Positions 29,419 through 37,945 of a stretch of 39,515 bases of DNA are shown piece after piece; the first letter of the stretch is position 1; the number at the start of each line of letters is the position of its first letter. The notes below the pieces were generated by a model. It did no database searches, was not told the DNA's origin, and saw only the letters and a program-made list of their open reading frames with translations. The stretch is from an uncultured beta proteobacterium (GTDB lineage Bacteria > Pseudomonadota > Gammaproteobacteria > Burkholderiales > Burkholderiaceae), in the NCBI GenBank assembly GCA_903944255.1, contig CAJARE010000267.1, positions 1 through 39,515 on the forward strand. Direction: 5' to 3'. Both the position numbers and the translations under genes were made by a program.

Positions 29419-29607
29419 TTAATTCAAATAATTATCATCAACGGCAGAAGACTTACTTGCAGGAGCGAACAGCAGCAGGATTAACAAAGAAATTACAGGG
29501 GTGATAATGAAAGAGAGCGCCGCAGTTCCCCATACTCCCAGACGAGAGTTTCGACCTAATAAACCCGCTATTAAGCACAATAATATATATAGAGTCCAAA
29601 ACCACAT
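29419..29607 (-). CDS. Small two-helix membrane protein, 62 aa
   Basis: I do not recognise a family. The protein has two hydrophobic helices (about residues 2-18 and 27-48) joined by a short polar loop with GRNSRLG, and a short hydrophilic tail. A clear Shine-Dalgarno, GGGAG, lies 7 nt before the ATG, and a perfect TATAAT lies about 85 nt upstream, so it is likely expressed as the first gene of the unit that continues with the band-7 gene. It may be a partner of the band-7 protein. Confidence 0.7.
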   Translation of the reverse strand: MWFWTLYILLCLIAGLLGRNSRLGVWGTAALSFIITPVISLLILLLFAPASKSSAVDDNYLN

Positions 29608-29690
29608 GTTATAGCTCCCACTATTCTGATAGTACCTAAACTGCCATTTTGAAGAAAATAGCCCTTTTATGTGACTTTCTAGTCTACATT

Positions 29691-29696
29691 ATTATA
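29691..29696 (-). promoter_or_regulatory. Candidate -10 element of the PKS transcription unit
   Basis: The minus strand has a perfect TATAAT in the 111-nt gap between the ABC-operon hairpin and the small membrane protein gene. No good -35 hexamer lies 16-18 nt upstream, so the element is weak or needs an activator. If real, it drives small membrane protein, band-7, AT-ER and all PKS genes as one very long transcript. Confidence 0.35.
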
Positions 29697-29719
29697 GTAA
29701 TGGATTTGTGAAAAATTTA

Positions 29720-29760
29720 CCCCCAGGGATAATAGCTCTACCAGGTCATCAGCCTGGGGG
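29720..29760 (-). terminator. Hairpin terminator after the ABC transporter genes
   Basis: A perfect 8-bp inverted repeat, CCCCCAGG / CCTGGGGG, with a 25-nt loop starts 11 nt after the ABC gene stop on the minus strand and is followed by TAAATTTTT. A second CCAGG within the loop (29741-29745) can pair with the 29753-29757 arm instead and form a shorter hairpin, so two alternative structures are possible. The rest of 29608-29771 shows only the candidate promoter. Confidence 0.6.
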
Positions 29761-29771
29761 CCATGGAGGGT

Positions 29772-31463
29772 TCAGTCTTTAGGCTTTCCCGAGCGTTCCC
29801 ACTGGATTTTTCCTAGTTCAAACTTAACAATCCTATCGGCAACCCCCCAATATCGCTCATCATGCGTTACTGCAATGACTGTTTTACCTTGATTCCTTAA
29901 TTTTGGGAGGATTTGCTCATAGTAAACAGCTCTAAAATGGACATCTTGCTCAGCGGACCATTCGTCAAATATGTAAATTGGCTTGTCTTCAAGCAAGGCT
30001 ACAATTAAGGCAAGTCTTTTACGCTGTCCAGTTGACAAATTTAGATCCGTAAAGCGACCGTGCTCATATTTTACCTTTCCAGATAATTGCATTTCGTCTA
30101 TTAACTGGTTTACCCTATGCTCCTCAATATTTTCATGGCCATATAACCTATCAAACAAGTGGAAATTACTAAATATTGCTGAAAATAGCTCCCTAAAATT
30201 ACTTCTGGAATTCTCATCCAACTTCTTACCATCTACGAGAATTTCACCAGCATTTAAATGATAGAGGCCTGTTATCAAATGTAGTGCTGTAGATTTTCCG
30301 CTACCGTTCCCGCCGACCAGAAATATGATTTCACCCGGCTTTACTTCGAGACTCCAAGGACCAGATGTAAAAGTCTGATCGCTATCAACATCAGGATAGT
30401 GATAAGTAATTTTTGAATACTCAATACACTGAAACTTATTCCACGATGGAGTCGGTTGCTGTATTTTTGAATAAGTGGTGTCCCTACTTTCACTTAAGCC
30501 TAAATTCATTAAAGAAATTGCTGTAAGTCCAGTTTCAGCTCGAATAAACATTGGAAACTGGCCAACAATTTTTGCAACAGGTCCTATACAAAATAGAATT
30601 GTTGGAATTAACTGGAAGATGATCAAATTGTCTTGTGGAATATAAATAGGTAAGACGAATACAACCAGGCCAAGCATTGAGTATTGCAAAGCACAAAAGA
30701 GAAGCATAATCATTGCTACATGATTGCCAGATTTAATCATCATTAACTCTGACTGACTTGATAAATCACTATAAGATTTCATCACAGAATCACTTAGCTT
30801 CGTATTTTGACGCATCTCTTTACTACCATTAAGAAATTCAGACACTAGTTCCGTCATTTTATTTTGATGATGATGTGCGGAGATGATTGATGATTGAAAC
30901 TTTTTGGAGATTAAAAGGTAGGCTATCGTACCAATCAAAGTCACGCTAATAAAAATAAAAAATGCATAAAGTGAAAGGTACGCAAGGTAAGCTAATGAGG
31001 CAATTAGTAAAACAAATTGCTGACAGGAATCGATAATAATTGGAAAGGCGACAGAAAGATGATTCGTTTCCCGAGATAGAATACTAGGTATAGATTGGTA
31101 TTTTTTTCCTTCAAATATTTCAACGCTAGATTCACGCAAAAGAGAAACCGTATGCTGTCGAAGATACTTAAGCTCTCGCTCTACAGCTAAATTAGATCGC
31201 AACATAGCATTACGATCGCAGAAATAATAAATACAAAATGCCCCGACAAAAAGAGTAAATCCTAAAAAATTGGGGGGGTGATTATTGGCAAACTGATAAG
31301 CTACATCATTTACGGAAACAATCAACAATGAGTTAGAGATGCCGGCTATAAGCGTTAATAAAAGTATTACCTTTAACTCAGGACGCCCTATTTTTTTAAA
31401 AAAGTTAATTAGATACATATCTTTAGCTATTTTAAATAGGGGTTGGATTACTTGGATCAACAC
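29772..31463 (-). CDS. ABC exporter, SyrD/PvdE-like (cyclic peptide type), 563 aa
   Basis: A fused half-transporter: about six membrane helices in residues 30-320, then an ATPase domain with Walker A GGNGSGKST (about 382-390), signature STGQRKR (about 477-483) and Walker B IYIFDEWSAEQD. The FDEW(S/A)AxQD form and the LFSAIFSNFHLFDRLYG segment are typical of SyrD/PvdE-type exporters of secondary metabolites. The listed start is GTG, giving a 32-nt overlap with the upstream paralogue. An in-frame ATG at 31418 would avoid the overlap and start just before the first membrane helix; neither has a strong Shine-Dalgarno. Probably forms a heterodimer with its neighbour and exports the polyketide. Confidence 0.9.
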   Translation of the reverse strand: MLIQVIQPLFKIAKDMYLINFFKKIGRPELKVILLLTLIAGISNSLLIVSVNDVAYQFANNHPPNFLGFTLFVGAFCIYYFCDRNAMLRSNLAVERELKYLRQHTVSLLRESSVEIFEGKKYQSIPSILSRETNHLSVAFPIIIDSCQQFVLLIASLAYLAYLSLYAFFIFISVTLIGTIAYLLISKKFQSSIISAHHHQNKMTELVSEFLNGSKEMRQNTKLSDSVMKSYSDLSSQSELMMIKSGNHVAMIMLLFCALQYSMLGLVVFVLPIYIPQDNLIIFQLIPTILFCIGPVAKIVGQFPMFIRAETGLTAISLMNLGLSESRDTTYSKIQQPTPSWNKFQCIEYSKITYHYPDVDSDQTFTSGPWSLEVKPGEIIFLVGGNGSGKSTALHLITGLYHLNAGEILVDGKKLDENSRSNFRELFSAIFSNFHLFDRLYGHENIEEHRVNQLIDEMQLSGKVKYEHGRFTDLNLSTGQRKRLALIVALLEDKPIYIFDEWSAEQDVHFRAVYYEQILPKLRNQGKTVIAVTHDERYWGVADRIVKFELGKIQWERSGKPKD

Positions 31464-33087
31464 TTAACACGCCTAGATCAAGCGTATAGAGGGTATCGCA
31501 CAAATGCCAATATTGCTCATCATGAGTGACGGCTATGATTGTTTTATTTCTACTTTTTAATTCAGGAAGGATTTGTTGATAGAAAACTTTGCGAAAGTGA
31601 GCATCCTGATCTGCTGCCCATTCGTCAAAAATATAAATATCCTTATCCACCAAAAGACTTGCTATCATCGCAAGTCTTTTACGTTGGCCATGAGATAACT
31701 TCAAAGTAGAAAACCGATTATTTTCTAAATTAACTTTGCCTGTTAATTCCATTAACTCAACTAGCTCTGAAAAACGGTTAACACTGACTTTATCTACACC
31801 ATATAAATTATCAAACAAATGAAAATCTGTAAAAATGCATGAAAAAATTTCACGATACGATTGTGCATTAATATCAGAAATGGCAATATCATCAACTTCA
31901 ATTATTCCCTCCTCAGGAAGATAAAGTCCGCTCACTAATTTCATCAGCGTTGACTTGCCACTACCATTTCCACCGCGAATAAAAATGATATCGCCTCTAT
32001 TAATTTGCATATTAAAGGGCCCACTAGCAAATGTGACTTCACCAGCTGCATTTCGATAACCAAAGGTGACATTATGAAGAGCTATTTTTTCAAAGTTTTT
32101 AAACAAAGGTTCAGCGGTATTTGAATTACTTTGTTTATAGGTGCTATTACTATCTAAACTTTTCTCTAAATTATAAATTTCATCAAGCTCAGCATTTGCC
32201 CTTGAGAAGATTGGAAGCGTAATAGTAATAGTCGTAAATGGACCAACACTAAAAATTGCTGTAGCAGCAATTTTGTATATCACATCAGAAAAACCTTGTA
32301 AAAAAAATGGTAGAACGAAAACTACAATTCCCAGAAGGACATAAAGAAATGCATTTGTAAACATCAAAAGTGATACCCATTGCCCCCCTACCTTTACAAT
32401 ACTGGCTTCCAACTGATCTCCAATCTCGAGAAATTGTTGATATAGCGCATTACTTTTAACTCTATTAAGACGAATTTCCTTATGTCCCTTTAAAAAATGT
32501 CCTATAGATTCAAACAATGATTGCTCGTGTTGATTCACATCTAATAAAGCTAAATTGAGGGATTGACGACTAGACCAGAAATAAAATAAGGCAAAAATTG
32601 TAATAGATGCAATAACGAGGAAGGCAGGTATTGATAAATAGGCTATATAGAGTAAGCAAAAAATTAACGAAATGGCACTTTGAATCGCACTCACAAGCAT
32701 TGGAAAGTTTTGCGAGAGATAATCACCTTCTTTCGCTAAAGCAGAGTAAATTTGACTTTGATTAAGGGACTCCAGAGCGCGAAGCTGTGAGAGTCGAATC
32801 TTATTCATAATCCTTAATCTTAGCTCTCCTAATCTTTGTTGTAAAAAATGATTAGCAACAAAAAGAGAGCTACGAATAGATAAGAAGAAAATAGCGAACC
32901 CAATTAAAAAAAGGATTCGTGATTTTGTAGAAACCGGCTCCATTAGAGAGGTTTGTTCTGCAGCAATATTAATAAGAGCAATTAATACTACATTTGATAG
33001 ACCAGCAAGACATGTCACTATAGCAGCGTATTTCAGGGTCTGTGACGATCCTGTTTTCAATAGCCCAATCACATGGGAGCCCAGCAT
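31432..33087 (-). CDS. ABC exporter, SyrD/PvdE-like, 551 aa, paralogue of the next gene
   Basis: Same architecture as its downstream neighbour: an N-terminal membrane domain with about six helices, then an ATPase with Walker A GGNGSGKST (about 371-379), signature LSHGQRKR (about 464) and Walker B IYIFDEWAADQD. Similarity runs through the ATPase (IFTDFHLFDNLYG versus IFSNFHLFDRLYG) and the order of segments, which points to an old tandem duplication. Its end overlaps the next gene, so the two are co-translated. It follows the phosphopantetheinyl transferase gene after 71 nt. Confidence 0.9.
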   Translation of the reverse strand: MLGSHVIGLLKTGSSQTLKYAAIVTCLAGLSNVVLIALINIAAEQTSLMEPVSTKSRILFLIGFAIFFLSIRSSLFVANHFLQQRLGELRLRIMNKIRLSQLRALESLNQSQIYSALAKEGDYLSQNFPMLVSAIQSAISLIFCLLYIAYLSIPAFLVIASITIFALFYFWSSRQSLNLALLDVNQHEQSLFESIGHFLKGHKEIRLNRVKSNALYQQFLEIGDQLEASIVKVGGQWVSLLMFTNAFLYVLLGIVVFVLPFFLQGFSDVIYKIAATAIFSVGPFTTITITLPIFSRANAELDEIYNLEKSLDSNSTYKQSNSNTAEPLFKNFEKIALHNVTFGYRNAAGEVTFASGPFNMQINRGDIIFIRGGNGSGKSTLMKLVSGLYLPEEGIIEVDDIAISDINAQSYREIFSCIFTDFHLFDNLYGVDKVSVNRFSELVELMELTGKVNLENNRFSTLKLSHGQRKRLAMIASLLVDKDIYIFDEWAADQDAHFRKVFYQQILPELKSRNKTIIAVTHDEQYWHLCDTLYTLDLGVLSVDPSNPTPI

Positions 33088-33158
33088 GTTAAAAAGCTAC
33101 CCAGGAAGATAGAAGCAATCTCTTAGTTCTTGCTTGATTGAGCTGCATTTTTATATTG

Positions 33159-33818
33159 TTAGATAAGTGCATTAGCAGCAGTTAGTAGGTAATTATTTGT
33201 TTTTGCAACAAAAATATTTCCGTGAATAGAATTTCCTAGTAGCTTATATTGTAGCCGACCAGATTCATATATTTCTATATCTCGCATATCAATAAACGAA
33301 TCCAACTTGTAGCGTAAAGCTTTGATCACAGATTCCTTAATGCTAAACAATAATACTGCTGGATCTATTGAAATATTAATTGAATTCATGGCCTCTAGCT
33401 CAGATTGACTGGTCATAAAAATAGATGTTAAGTCTGACATATTTTTAAGTCTTGATGATATCTTTACTAAATCGACCCCTATTCCACATATGCCATGAAG
33501 ATCTTTTCGTACAAGTACAACTGCACAAACCTCGCCATCATGGCTAATGCTACCGAGAATAGATTCAGGCCATACCGGCTCTCTTAATAAGCCTATCTTA
33601 ACTGGATAGTCCTCAAAGCCAAAAAAATGTAGGCCTTGCCTAGAAAGCCATCTTCCAGTTGAAAATTCATTTTGTCGCCTTTGAACTGCTTTACTTATAA
33701 ATGACTCTTCTTCCGGCAAGATTGGATAGGCATCTATTGGGGCGCCTTGAATAAAAGCATCCAAAAACCATTGCTTTAAAAAGCCTTCAATAATCTGTAT
33801 TTCTAGCTCATGCTTCAT
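33159..33818 (-). CDS. Sfp/EntD-type 4'-phosphopantetheinyl transferase
   Basis: Transfers the phosphopantetheine arm of CoA to the Ser of the ACP domains, needed for every PKS module here. Seen: the P-pant transferase motifs GSISHDG, GIGVDLV (Mg-binding Asp) and FSIKESVIKA (Glu and Lys) in the right order and spacing, near residues 89, 112 and 158 counted from the ATG. I chose ATG at 33818 (219 aa); an in-frame TTG five codons earlier (33833) is possible, but its codon overlaps the only GAGA-like Shine-Dalgarno. It lies between the esterase (gap 63-78 nt) and the ABC genes on one strand. Having its own transferase is common for self-contained PKS islands. Confidence 0.92.
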   Translation of the reverse strand: MKHELEIQIIEGFLKQWFLDAFIQGAPIDAYPILPEEESFISKAVQRRQNEFSTGRWLSRQGLHFFGFEDYPVKIGLLREPVWPESILGSISHDGEVCAVVLVRKDLHGICGIGVDLVKISSRLKNMSDLTSIFMTSQSELEAMNSINISIDPAVLLFSIKESVIKALRYKLDSFIDMRDIEIYESGRLQYKLLGNSIHGNIFVAKTNNYLLTAANALI

Positions 33819-33896
33819 TTTTTGAAATCTCAATAGAACGGCTTACATCAGCATTAAGGCCGCATGAATAACCACGACAAAATTAAGCGTCCTAGC

Positions 33897-35558
33897 TTAT
33901 TCCTTAGCGCGCATCCAAGGATTACTAAAGTTATACCCGATACTATCCCAAAATTCACAGGCCTCAGCATTTGGGTCTGATTGAATTGAATTAAGAGTAT
34001 TGAAAACCATATACTTTTTTTCTGGCACTTCAAAAGCCGGCCAATGAGTCAAAGTTGATGGGGGCTTCCCGGGCCCATTGGGATTTAGGTATTTTGCAAA
34101 ATTAGTCCAATAATCCATGATTTTAATAGAAACTTGATTTTCTGTAGGCGTAAATTGGTAATTTATTTTTTCAGGAGTATGAAATACAAAAGGCAATTCT
34201 GCTCCGTGAAGTACATATCCATCGCGCTTATAAATTGCTGGCCCCCACAATTGAATAGGTGCTGAGAAATCATAAGAGTAAAGATAAGTTAATCCATTTT
34301 GACTCAACCCCACATTTCTGGCACCGCATTTAAAAAATGCGTCATCAAATACTTTTGCCATAGTAATTGCATTCGAACTTTCATGCTGAGGAGGATATAT
34401 TTTTAATATTTTTTCAAAATTTAATCCAAAGAGACTTGCGATATTACTAACGTATTTAGTGATTGTTTTGTATGAACTAGTAAATAGAATTCCTTCGTTT
34501 TTATTGGCCCCCAGAAGAATTGGTTTTTTTCTCTTTTTTGAAAGCGCAACATTTATAGGCTGTTCAGTCAATAGCACGCCATCGATAACAGGCCCGAATG
34601 GAATTATAAATTGGCTCGAGGAAAAAATTTCTGGAAGGGAAGATGCAAAATTATTTTGAGCGGTCAATATATCTTGAGTATCAGTCTTACGTAAGCACTC
34701 AATATCTGAGCATATCAAACTCCATTTAAAGATATTTCCTACATCTTTTGCCTGCTCCAGCCTGGGAAATGGAAGCGCAATCAAATTACTTTGCATTAAG
34801 CCAGCCCTAAATAAAGGATCGCTTTTAGGTGCAGAAAGAACATGAAGTCCAATAGACATTGCACCAGCACTTTCGCCAAAAATAGTTACCTTATCAGGAT
34901 CGCCCCCAAAATTCGATATATTATTTTTAACCCATCCCAAAGCAAGCTGTTGATCCATAAAACCAAAGTTGCCAGACAATTCATCAGTCGCTAAAAAACC
35001 TAATGCCCCAAGTCGATAATTAAAATTGACAATAATTACATCTCTATTTGCAGCAAGGTAGGACCCATCATATAGTGGATAACTTCCTGCGCCACTATTG
35101 AAACTTCCTCCATGTATGAAGACCATTACTGCGCGTTTTTTTGACTGCGAATCAATACCTTCTGGGGTCCATACATTCAAACTTAAACAATCCTCACTTT
35201 GCGCAACATCAAACTTTGGATCCCTGTTCTGTGGACAAATAGATCCAAAATCGAATGCCCTATAAACGTCAGACCATGAAGTTTTGGGAACTGGTGGCCG
35301 CCATCGCGCCTCTTTTTCAGTGGATTCTGCATAGGGAATTCCTAAAAATGCTTGTGACTGTTTACCAGTATCTGTCATTACAGTTTTCCCGCAAATTGGG
35401 CCCGCCTTACTCATGATGACATCCGTTGTGCATTCTAGGTTAGCTGATAAATTACCGCCAGAAATGACTGAAGGACAATACAGGGCAACCATAAGCCCAA
35501 AAACGTGAGGAGCAAGGAATACATTTCGCTTGCGATTATTTTTATTAAAGTCGTTCAT
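33897..35558 (-). CDS. Secreted type-B carboxylesterase, 553 aa
   Basis: An alpha/beta-hydrolase of the carboxylesterase/cholinesterase family at full family length. The oxyanion-hole segment HGGSFNSGAG is at 149-158, the nucleophile elbow FGESAGA has S230, the acid is E355 in NKNEG, and the His is H451 in LHGAELPFVF. The N-terminus (KNNRKR followed by VFLAPHVFGLMVALYCPSV) looks like a Sec signal peptide, so the enzyme probably acts in the periplasm or outside. First gene of the esterase-transferase-ABC unit. It might hydrolyse an ester or lactone of the product, for activation or self-protection; this is inference from context only. Confidence 0.88.
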   Translation of the reverse strand: MNDFNKNNRKRNVFLAPHVFGLMVALYCPSVISGGNLSANLECTTDVIMSKAGPICGKTVMTDTGKQSQAFLGIPYAESTEKEARWRPPVPKTSWSDVYRAFDFGSICPQNRDPKFDVAQSEDCLSLNVWTPEGIDSQSKKRAVMVFIHGGSFNSGAGSYPLYDGSYLAANRDVIIVNFNYRLGALGFLATDELSGNFGFMDQQLALGWVKNNISNFGGDPDKVTIFGESAGAMSIGLHVLSAPKSDPLFRAGLMQSNLIALPFPRLEQAKDVGNIFKWSLICSDIECLRKTDTQDILTAQNNFASSLPEIFSSSQFIIPFGPVIDGVLLTEQPINVALSKKRKKPILLGANKNEGILFTSSYKTITKYVSNIASLFGLNFEKILKIYPPQHESSNAITMAKVFDDAFFKCGARNVGLSQNGLTYLYSYDFSAPIQLWGPAIYKRDGYVLHGAELPFVFHTPEKINYQFTPTENQVSIKIMDYWTNFAKYLNPNGPGKPPSTLTHWPAFEVPEKKYMVFNTLNSIQSDPNAEACEFWDSIGYNFSNPWMRAKE

Positions 35559-35632
35559 GAATTCTATTTATAAAGTACATTAATCATCACCAGCTATAAG
35601 ATTTGATTGGCTAATGGATGCTGAGTGAATAC

Positions 35633-35661
35633 TTGACTATTCTGGTAAATAATTAGAGAAT
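35633..35661 (+). promoter_or_regulatory. Weak sigma70-like promoter candidate for the FkbM gene
   Basis: In the 228-nt gap between the divergent esterase and FkbM genes, the plus strand has TTGACT (35633-35638), a 17-nt spacer, and GAGAAT (4 of 6 matches to TATAAT). No clear promoter is visible for the esterase on the other strand, and no operator repeat stands out. Confidence 0.25.
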
Positions 35662-35774
35662 AGTAACGCAAATTTCTTAAATAAGTTTTTTATGACAATG
35701 ATGCTGAGGTCTGATTAATATAGTCCTTGCCTTATATCAAACTAACTTTAATATCACTTAACCCAATAGTTTAT

Positions 35775-35789
35775 GAAGGCAATGCTATG
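35775..35789 (+). promoter_or_regulatory. Ribosome binding site that sets the FkbM start
   Basis: GAAGG (35775-35779), 7 nt, then ATG at 35787. The longer frame from TTG at 35727 has no Shine-Dalgarno, and its extra 20 residues are not conserved-looking. Confidence 0.55.
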
Positions 35790-36596
35790 TCAATAAAAAG
35801 CACTATCACCAAATTACCCGATGGTCGTGAGATTTATTGTGTAAATGCATATGAGGTTAACTTTTCAGTAAATGAAATCTTTAATGATGAACTGCTTACC
35901 CATGGAATCAAGTTGCCAATAAATGGAACATTTATCGACGTTGGCGCCAATATCGGACTATTTTCTTTATTTTTACTTGATAAGTGCCCTCAATCTAATA
36001 TATTTGCATATGAGCCCATGCCTGAGCCTTTTTTTGCTCTACAAAAAAACCTTACAGGTAAAGCACAAGTCTTCAGCATGGGTCTCGGCATTGAGCCGGG
36101 AGAACTTTCATTCGAATACTTTCCAGGTATTAGTGCCTTATCATCATCTAATCCAGTAATTAGCAATGAAATGTCTCGCGGCTTACGCAGAGTTCTCCTT
36201 GAGCCATCTGGCGATGCTGATGTAAACGAAATTTTAGATAAGACTGGCGCAAATCAAAGAATTCAACTTGAGCCTGATTTCGTTGAGCAACTTTTCGTTG
36301 CTCAAAAAGTTATAGCCCCTATAGATACTTTGAGTAATCAAATAGATAAACTTGACATTCATAATATCGACCTACTTAAAATTGATACTGAAGGCTCTGA
36401 AAAAGATGTTTTAGCTGGCATATCAGAGGCGCATTGGTTGCTTATTCAGCAACTTGTAGTAGAGGTTCATCTTGGAAAAGAAGAGACCTATCTGATGGAG
36501 CAAGAATTTAAGAATAGAGGCTATAAAACTGTGGTTGGTTTTCACCCCCTAGCATCTAGTGGTGCACCAGTCTTTCATATTTATGCTACCAGATAG
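35787..36596 (+). CDS. FkbM-family methyltransferase, 269 aa
   Basis: SAM-dependent methyltransferase of the FkbM family, usually O-methylating natural products or sugars. Seen: motif I FIDVGANIGLFSLFLL near residue 50, the acidic end of strand 2 in AYEPMPE, and DLLKIDTEGSEKDVLAGI near residue 195, the FkbM hallmark IDxEGxE. The only plus-strand gene: it is divergent from the esterase and converges on the P450 pair with 16 nt between the ends, so it has its own promoter. Probable role: O-methylation of a hydroxyl on the polyketide. Confidence 0.88.
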   Translation: MSIKSTITKLPDGREIYCVNAYEVNFSVNEIFNDELLTHGIKLPINGTFIDVGANIGLFSLFLLDKCPQSNIFAYEPMPEPFFALQKNLTGKAQVFSMGLGIEPGELSFEYFPGISALSSSNPVISNEMSRGLRRVLLEPSGDADVNEILDKTGANQRIQLEPDFVEQLFVAQKVIAPIDTLSNQIDKLDIHNIDLLKIDTEGSEKDVLAGISEAHWLLIQQLVVEVHLGKEETYLMEQEFKNRGYKTVVGFHPLASSGAPVFHIYATR

Positions 36597-36612
36597 GTAA
36601 TGGGTTGAGGCT

Positions 36613-37872
36613 TTAGGCAGCAGCATGTCGACTAATCATGATTGGCAAACTTTGCAAACCCCTTTGATTTGTTCTATCAACCCACCACAAAGGCTCCCCA
36701 GCAATCTCAATCCGAGGAAATTCCTCCAATAACGCCGAAAAACAGCTTTGAGCCTCCATACGCGCCAGTGCTGCTCCAATGCATACATGAGGCCCCCCAC
36801 CAAATATAGATTGAGCATTTGGCTGTCTGCTAATATCAAATTTTTCAGGCTCATTAAAGCGTTCTGGGTCACGATTGATGGCGCTAACCAATCCAATCGC
36901 CATAGATCCTTGTGGAATGAGGACGCCGCTACATTGAAAATCTTTAATTGCAACTCTAAGAATAAAGTTAATGCTCGGTTCATGACGCAGCATTTCTTCA
37001 ATAGCTGAGCGCATTAAGCCTGAGTCTTTTCTTAATCTCTCTAATTCCTGGGGATGTTGTAACAGACTTAAAAGCCCATTGCCCAAAAGAGAAACCGTAG
37101 TTTCATTCCCTGAAATTAGTCCTAGACAATTGTTAATAACCTCTTCTTCATCCATAGTGCCTGCAGATAAAGCCTCTAAAGCCAAAGAAATAAAAATCTC
37201 CTCAGAGTCTTTTGATTTTGAAGATAGATACTCACGAAGATAATCCTTATATTCGCGCAAGGCAAGTAGCGCCTCACTCTTTTGATCTGGAGACATTAAA
37301 ATATCCCCAATTTTAATTAATGCAGAATTCCATTTGGCTAATTGATAATCCATATCAGCAGAAATGCCAAATAAATTACGAGAAACAATCAGTGGCAATT
37401 TATTTGCAAAATTTGTCATGAAATCAAATGGGACGCCTTCAGGTAAACTATTTACTAGCTTTTTAGTCTCAGTTTCAATCATCGGAAAAAATTCAAGCAT
37501 TCTTTTTGGACTAAATGCATGTTCATATACATCCCGCATCCGACGATGATCAGGCGGATTAGAATTTACCATTTGTCGCTGAAATTCACTAAATAAGTCA
37601 TAGCTAAGTGGATCCCGCTGACGACTTTCAGGGCTGCTCCAGCCATTAGTCCATAGCTGCGTATCGCGCCCCATTTCAGGCGCTAACGCAAGTTGACGAA
37701 ATTCACGATGACCCAAAATAAAGTAAATACCCGTCTCTGGGTCAAGCTGAACAGCTCCTAACTTACGAATGAATTGAAGCTTCTGATGCGGACTTTTAAT
37801 AAAATCAGGATCGAGCAGCATCTGCCACCAATCTATTTTTGCATTTGAAGGAGAATCTGACGAGAAGCTCAT
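36613..37872 (-). CDS. Cytochrome P450, 419 aa
   Basis: A soluble bacterial P450 of normal length. Seen: HRRMRDVYEHAF (C-helix region), the I-helix motif LISGNETTVSLLGNG near residue 250 with the usual acid-Thr pair, ExxR in EEMLRHEPS, and the haem-binding FGGGPHVCIGAALAR near 360. Redox partners are not encoded in the window. It lies 73 nt downstream of its paralogue, probably on the same transcript. The likely role is late hydroxylation or epoxidation of the polyketide. No clear Shine-Dalgarno was found at the ATG. Confidence 0.92.
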   Translation of the reverse strand: MSFSSDSPSNAKIDWWQMLLDPDFIKSPHQKLQFIRKLGAVQLDPETGIYFILGHREFRQLALAPEMGRDTQLWTNGWSSPESRQRDPLSYDLFSEFQRQMVNSNPPDHRRMRDVYEHAFSPKRMLEFFPMIETETKKLVNSLPEGVPFDFMTNFANKLPLIVSRNLFGISADMDYQLAKWNSALIKIGDILMSPDQKSEALLALREYKDYLREYLSSKSKDSEEIFISLALEALSAGTMDEEEVINNCLGLISGNETTVSLLGNGLLSLLQHPQELERLRKDSGLMRSAIEEMLRHEPSINFILRVAIKDFQCSGVLIPQGSMAIGLVSAINRDPERFNEPEKFDISRQPNAQSIFGGGPHVCIGAALARMEAQSCFSALLEEFPRIEIAGEPLWWVDRTNQRGLQSLPIMISRHAAA

Positions 37873-37945
37873 ATTTTTTAGTGCTGCAGACTAAGAATAT
37901 TAGGTATAAAAATCATAAATATATGTATGTCAAACACCAATATGC

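Noticed and set aside
31272..31278. Run of seven G (C on the coding strand) in the downstream ABC transporter gene, considered as a phase-variation tract
   Set aside because: It is intact in frame, short, and encodes an ordinary Pro-Pro in the membrane domain. A single such tract is not enough evidence.
35727..35786. N-terminal extension of the FkbM gene from TTG
   Set aside because: No ribosome binding site; ATG at 35787 has GAAGG at good spacing and starts just before the conserved part.
36580..36630. Possible bidirectional terminator between FkbM and the P450 gene
   Set aside because: Only a 5-bp ATGCT/AGCAT repeat with a long loop and no T run was found.
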